This document shows positions 5,886 to 6,241 of a DNA stretch of 6,241 nt, piece by piece. Position numbers and translations under genes: made by a program. Numbering within the stretch: the stretch's first letter is position 1; every line of letters begins with the position of its first letter. This DNA is from Acidobacteriaceae bacterium (GTDB lineage Bacteria; Acidobacteriota; Terriglobia; Terriglobales; SbA1): positions 1 to 6,241 of the forward strand of contig JAFAGX010000113.1 in NCBI GenBank assembly GCA_019237515.1. The letters run 5' to 3'. Below the pieces are notes generated by a model. That model made no database searches, had not been told where the DNA came from, and worked only from the letters and a program-made list of their open reading frames with translations.

Positions 5886-6241
5886 ATGAGTTCGGAAAAG
5901 ACGCTGTACTGGGCGGCAGTTGCGATTATGGCTCTCTTTGTCGGCAACCACTTTGCGAGCAAGTATCAGAGCACCTGCCTGGCGGATCGTGCCATGGCGG
6001 CTGTTCAGCAGGTGGGGGCCGAGGCGACCCATTTTGCTGCCGTGGCGCAGGCCACTTTGAGCGGAATTTCGAGCTTTACGGGTCCGGAAGAGGCCATCGC
6101 CAAGGTACAAGGTCAATTAGCCTACGTGCAGTCCGGCATTGCCCGCCGGCAGGTCGCCTGTGCACGGCAGCAAGCGCAACATGCGCGCATGATGGCGCTT
6201 GAGCAAGTGCAACATCTGCGGATCGTTTGCCCTCGCCAGAG
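5886..6241 (+). CDS. Unrecognised membrane-anchored helical protein, N-terminal part (3' end outside window)
   Basis: I do not recognise this gene. The frame stays open from ATG 5886 through 118 codons to the window end. A strong Shine-Dalgarno site and a candidate promoter precede it. The protein begins with a short polar segment (MSSEKT), then one hydrophobic helix (about residues 7-24, LYWAAVAIMALFVGNHFA), which may be a membrane anchor or an uncleaved signal anchor. The charge pattern (K5 before the helix, K26 after) does not settle topology. The rest is rich in Ala and Gln with many polar and Arg residues and should be mostly helical, with a break at about 59-67 (SGISSFTGP). Cysteines are at 31, 92 and 115; if the domain is outside the membrane they could form disulfides. 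It follows murC by 116 bp, where murB, ddl or ftsQ is usual, so a role in envelope or division is a guess from position. It is unlikely to be FtsQ: no POTRA-like start is seen, though the C-terminus is missing. Confidence 0.8.
   Translation, partial: MSSEKTLYWAAVAIMALFVGNHFASKYQSTCLADRAMAAVQQVGAEATHFAAVAQATLSGISSFTGPEEAIAKVQGQLAYVQSGIARRQVACARQQAQHARMMALEQVQHLRIVCPRQ

Noticed and set aside
5655..6116. A 153-codon open frame on the minus strand opposite the murC end and the unknown gene
   Set aside because: It overlaps the conserved 3' end of murC and the plus-strand gene that has a strong Shine-Dalgarno and a membrane helix; its translation shows no protein-like domain pattern.

Overview
The window is a stretch of a bacterial division and cell-wall (dcw) gene cluster, entirely on the plus strand. 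It holds the 3' end of mraY, then complete murD, ftsW, murG and murC, and finally the 5' part of an unrecognised gene for a small membrane-anchored protein. No gene-free stretch is longer than about 150 bases. I see no rRNA, tRNA, CRISPR array, insertion sequence or prophage sequence.

The genes make a near-continuous section of one pathway. MraY puts phospho-MurNAc-pentapeptide onto undecaprenyl phosphate (lipid I). MurC and MurD add the first two amino acids (L-Ala, D-Glu) to UDP-MurNAc in the cytoplasm. MurG adds GlcNAc to lipid I to make lipid II. FtsW is the SEDS glycosyltransferase that polymerises lipid II at the septum. The order mraY-murD-ftsW-murG-murC is the classical dcw order. After murC, where murB, ddl or ftsQ is usual, a gene of unknown function follows with its own candidate promoter and a strong Shine-Dalgarno site.

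The organism is a diderm-type, moderately GC-rich bacterium. The protein sequences (for example [12 protein letters not shown] in MurG and an N-terminally short FtsW) and the loosely spaced genes suggest Acidobacteriota (Terriglobia/Koribacter-like). This is an impression from recalled family sequences, not a search result.

The five cell-wall genes look intact, with all the catalytic motifs I can check. What is less ordinary lies between and after them. The gaps are 73 to 148 bp rather than the usual overlaps. murD, ftsW and murG lack visible Shine-Dalgarno sites. Two gaps carry related TCTGYGYCTC-type motifs in opposite orientations. The murC stop region has a 9-bp in-frame tandem duplication running into a 12-bp perfect palindrome. 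I found no evidence of a wholly new system; the unknown gene after murC is the best candidate for new biology.
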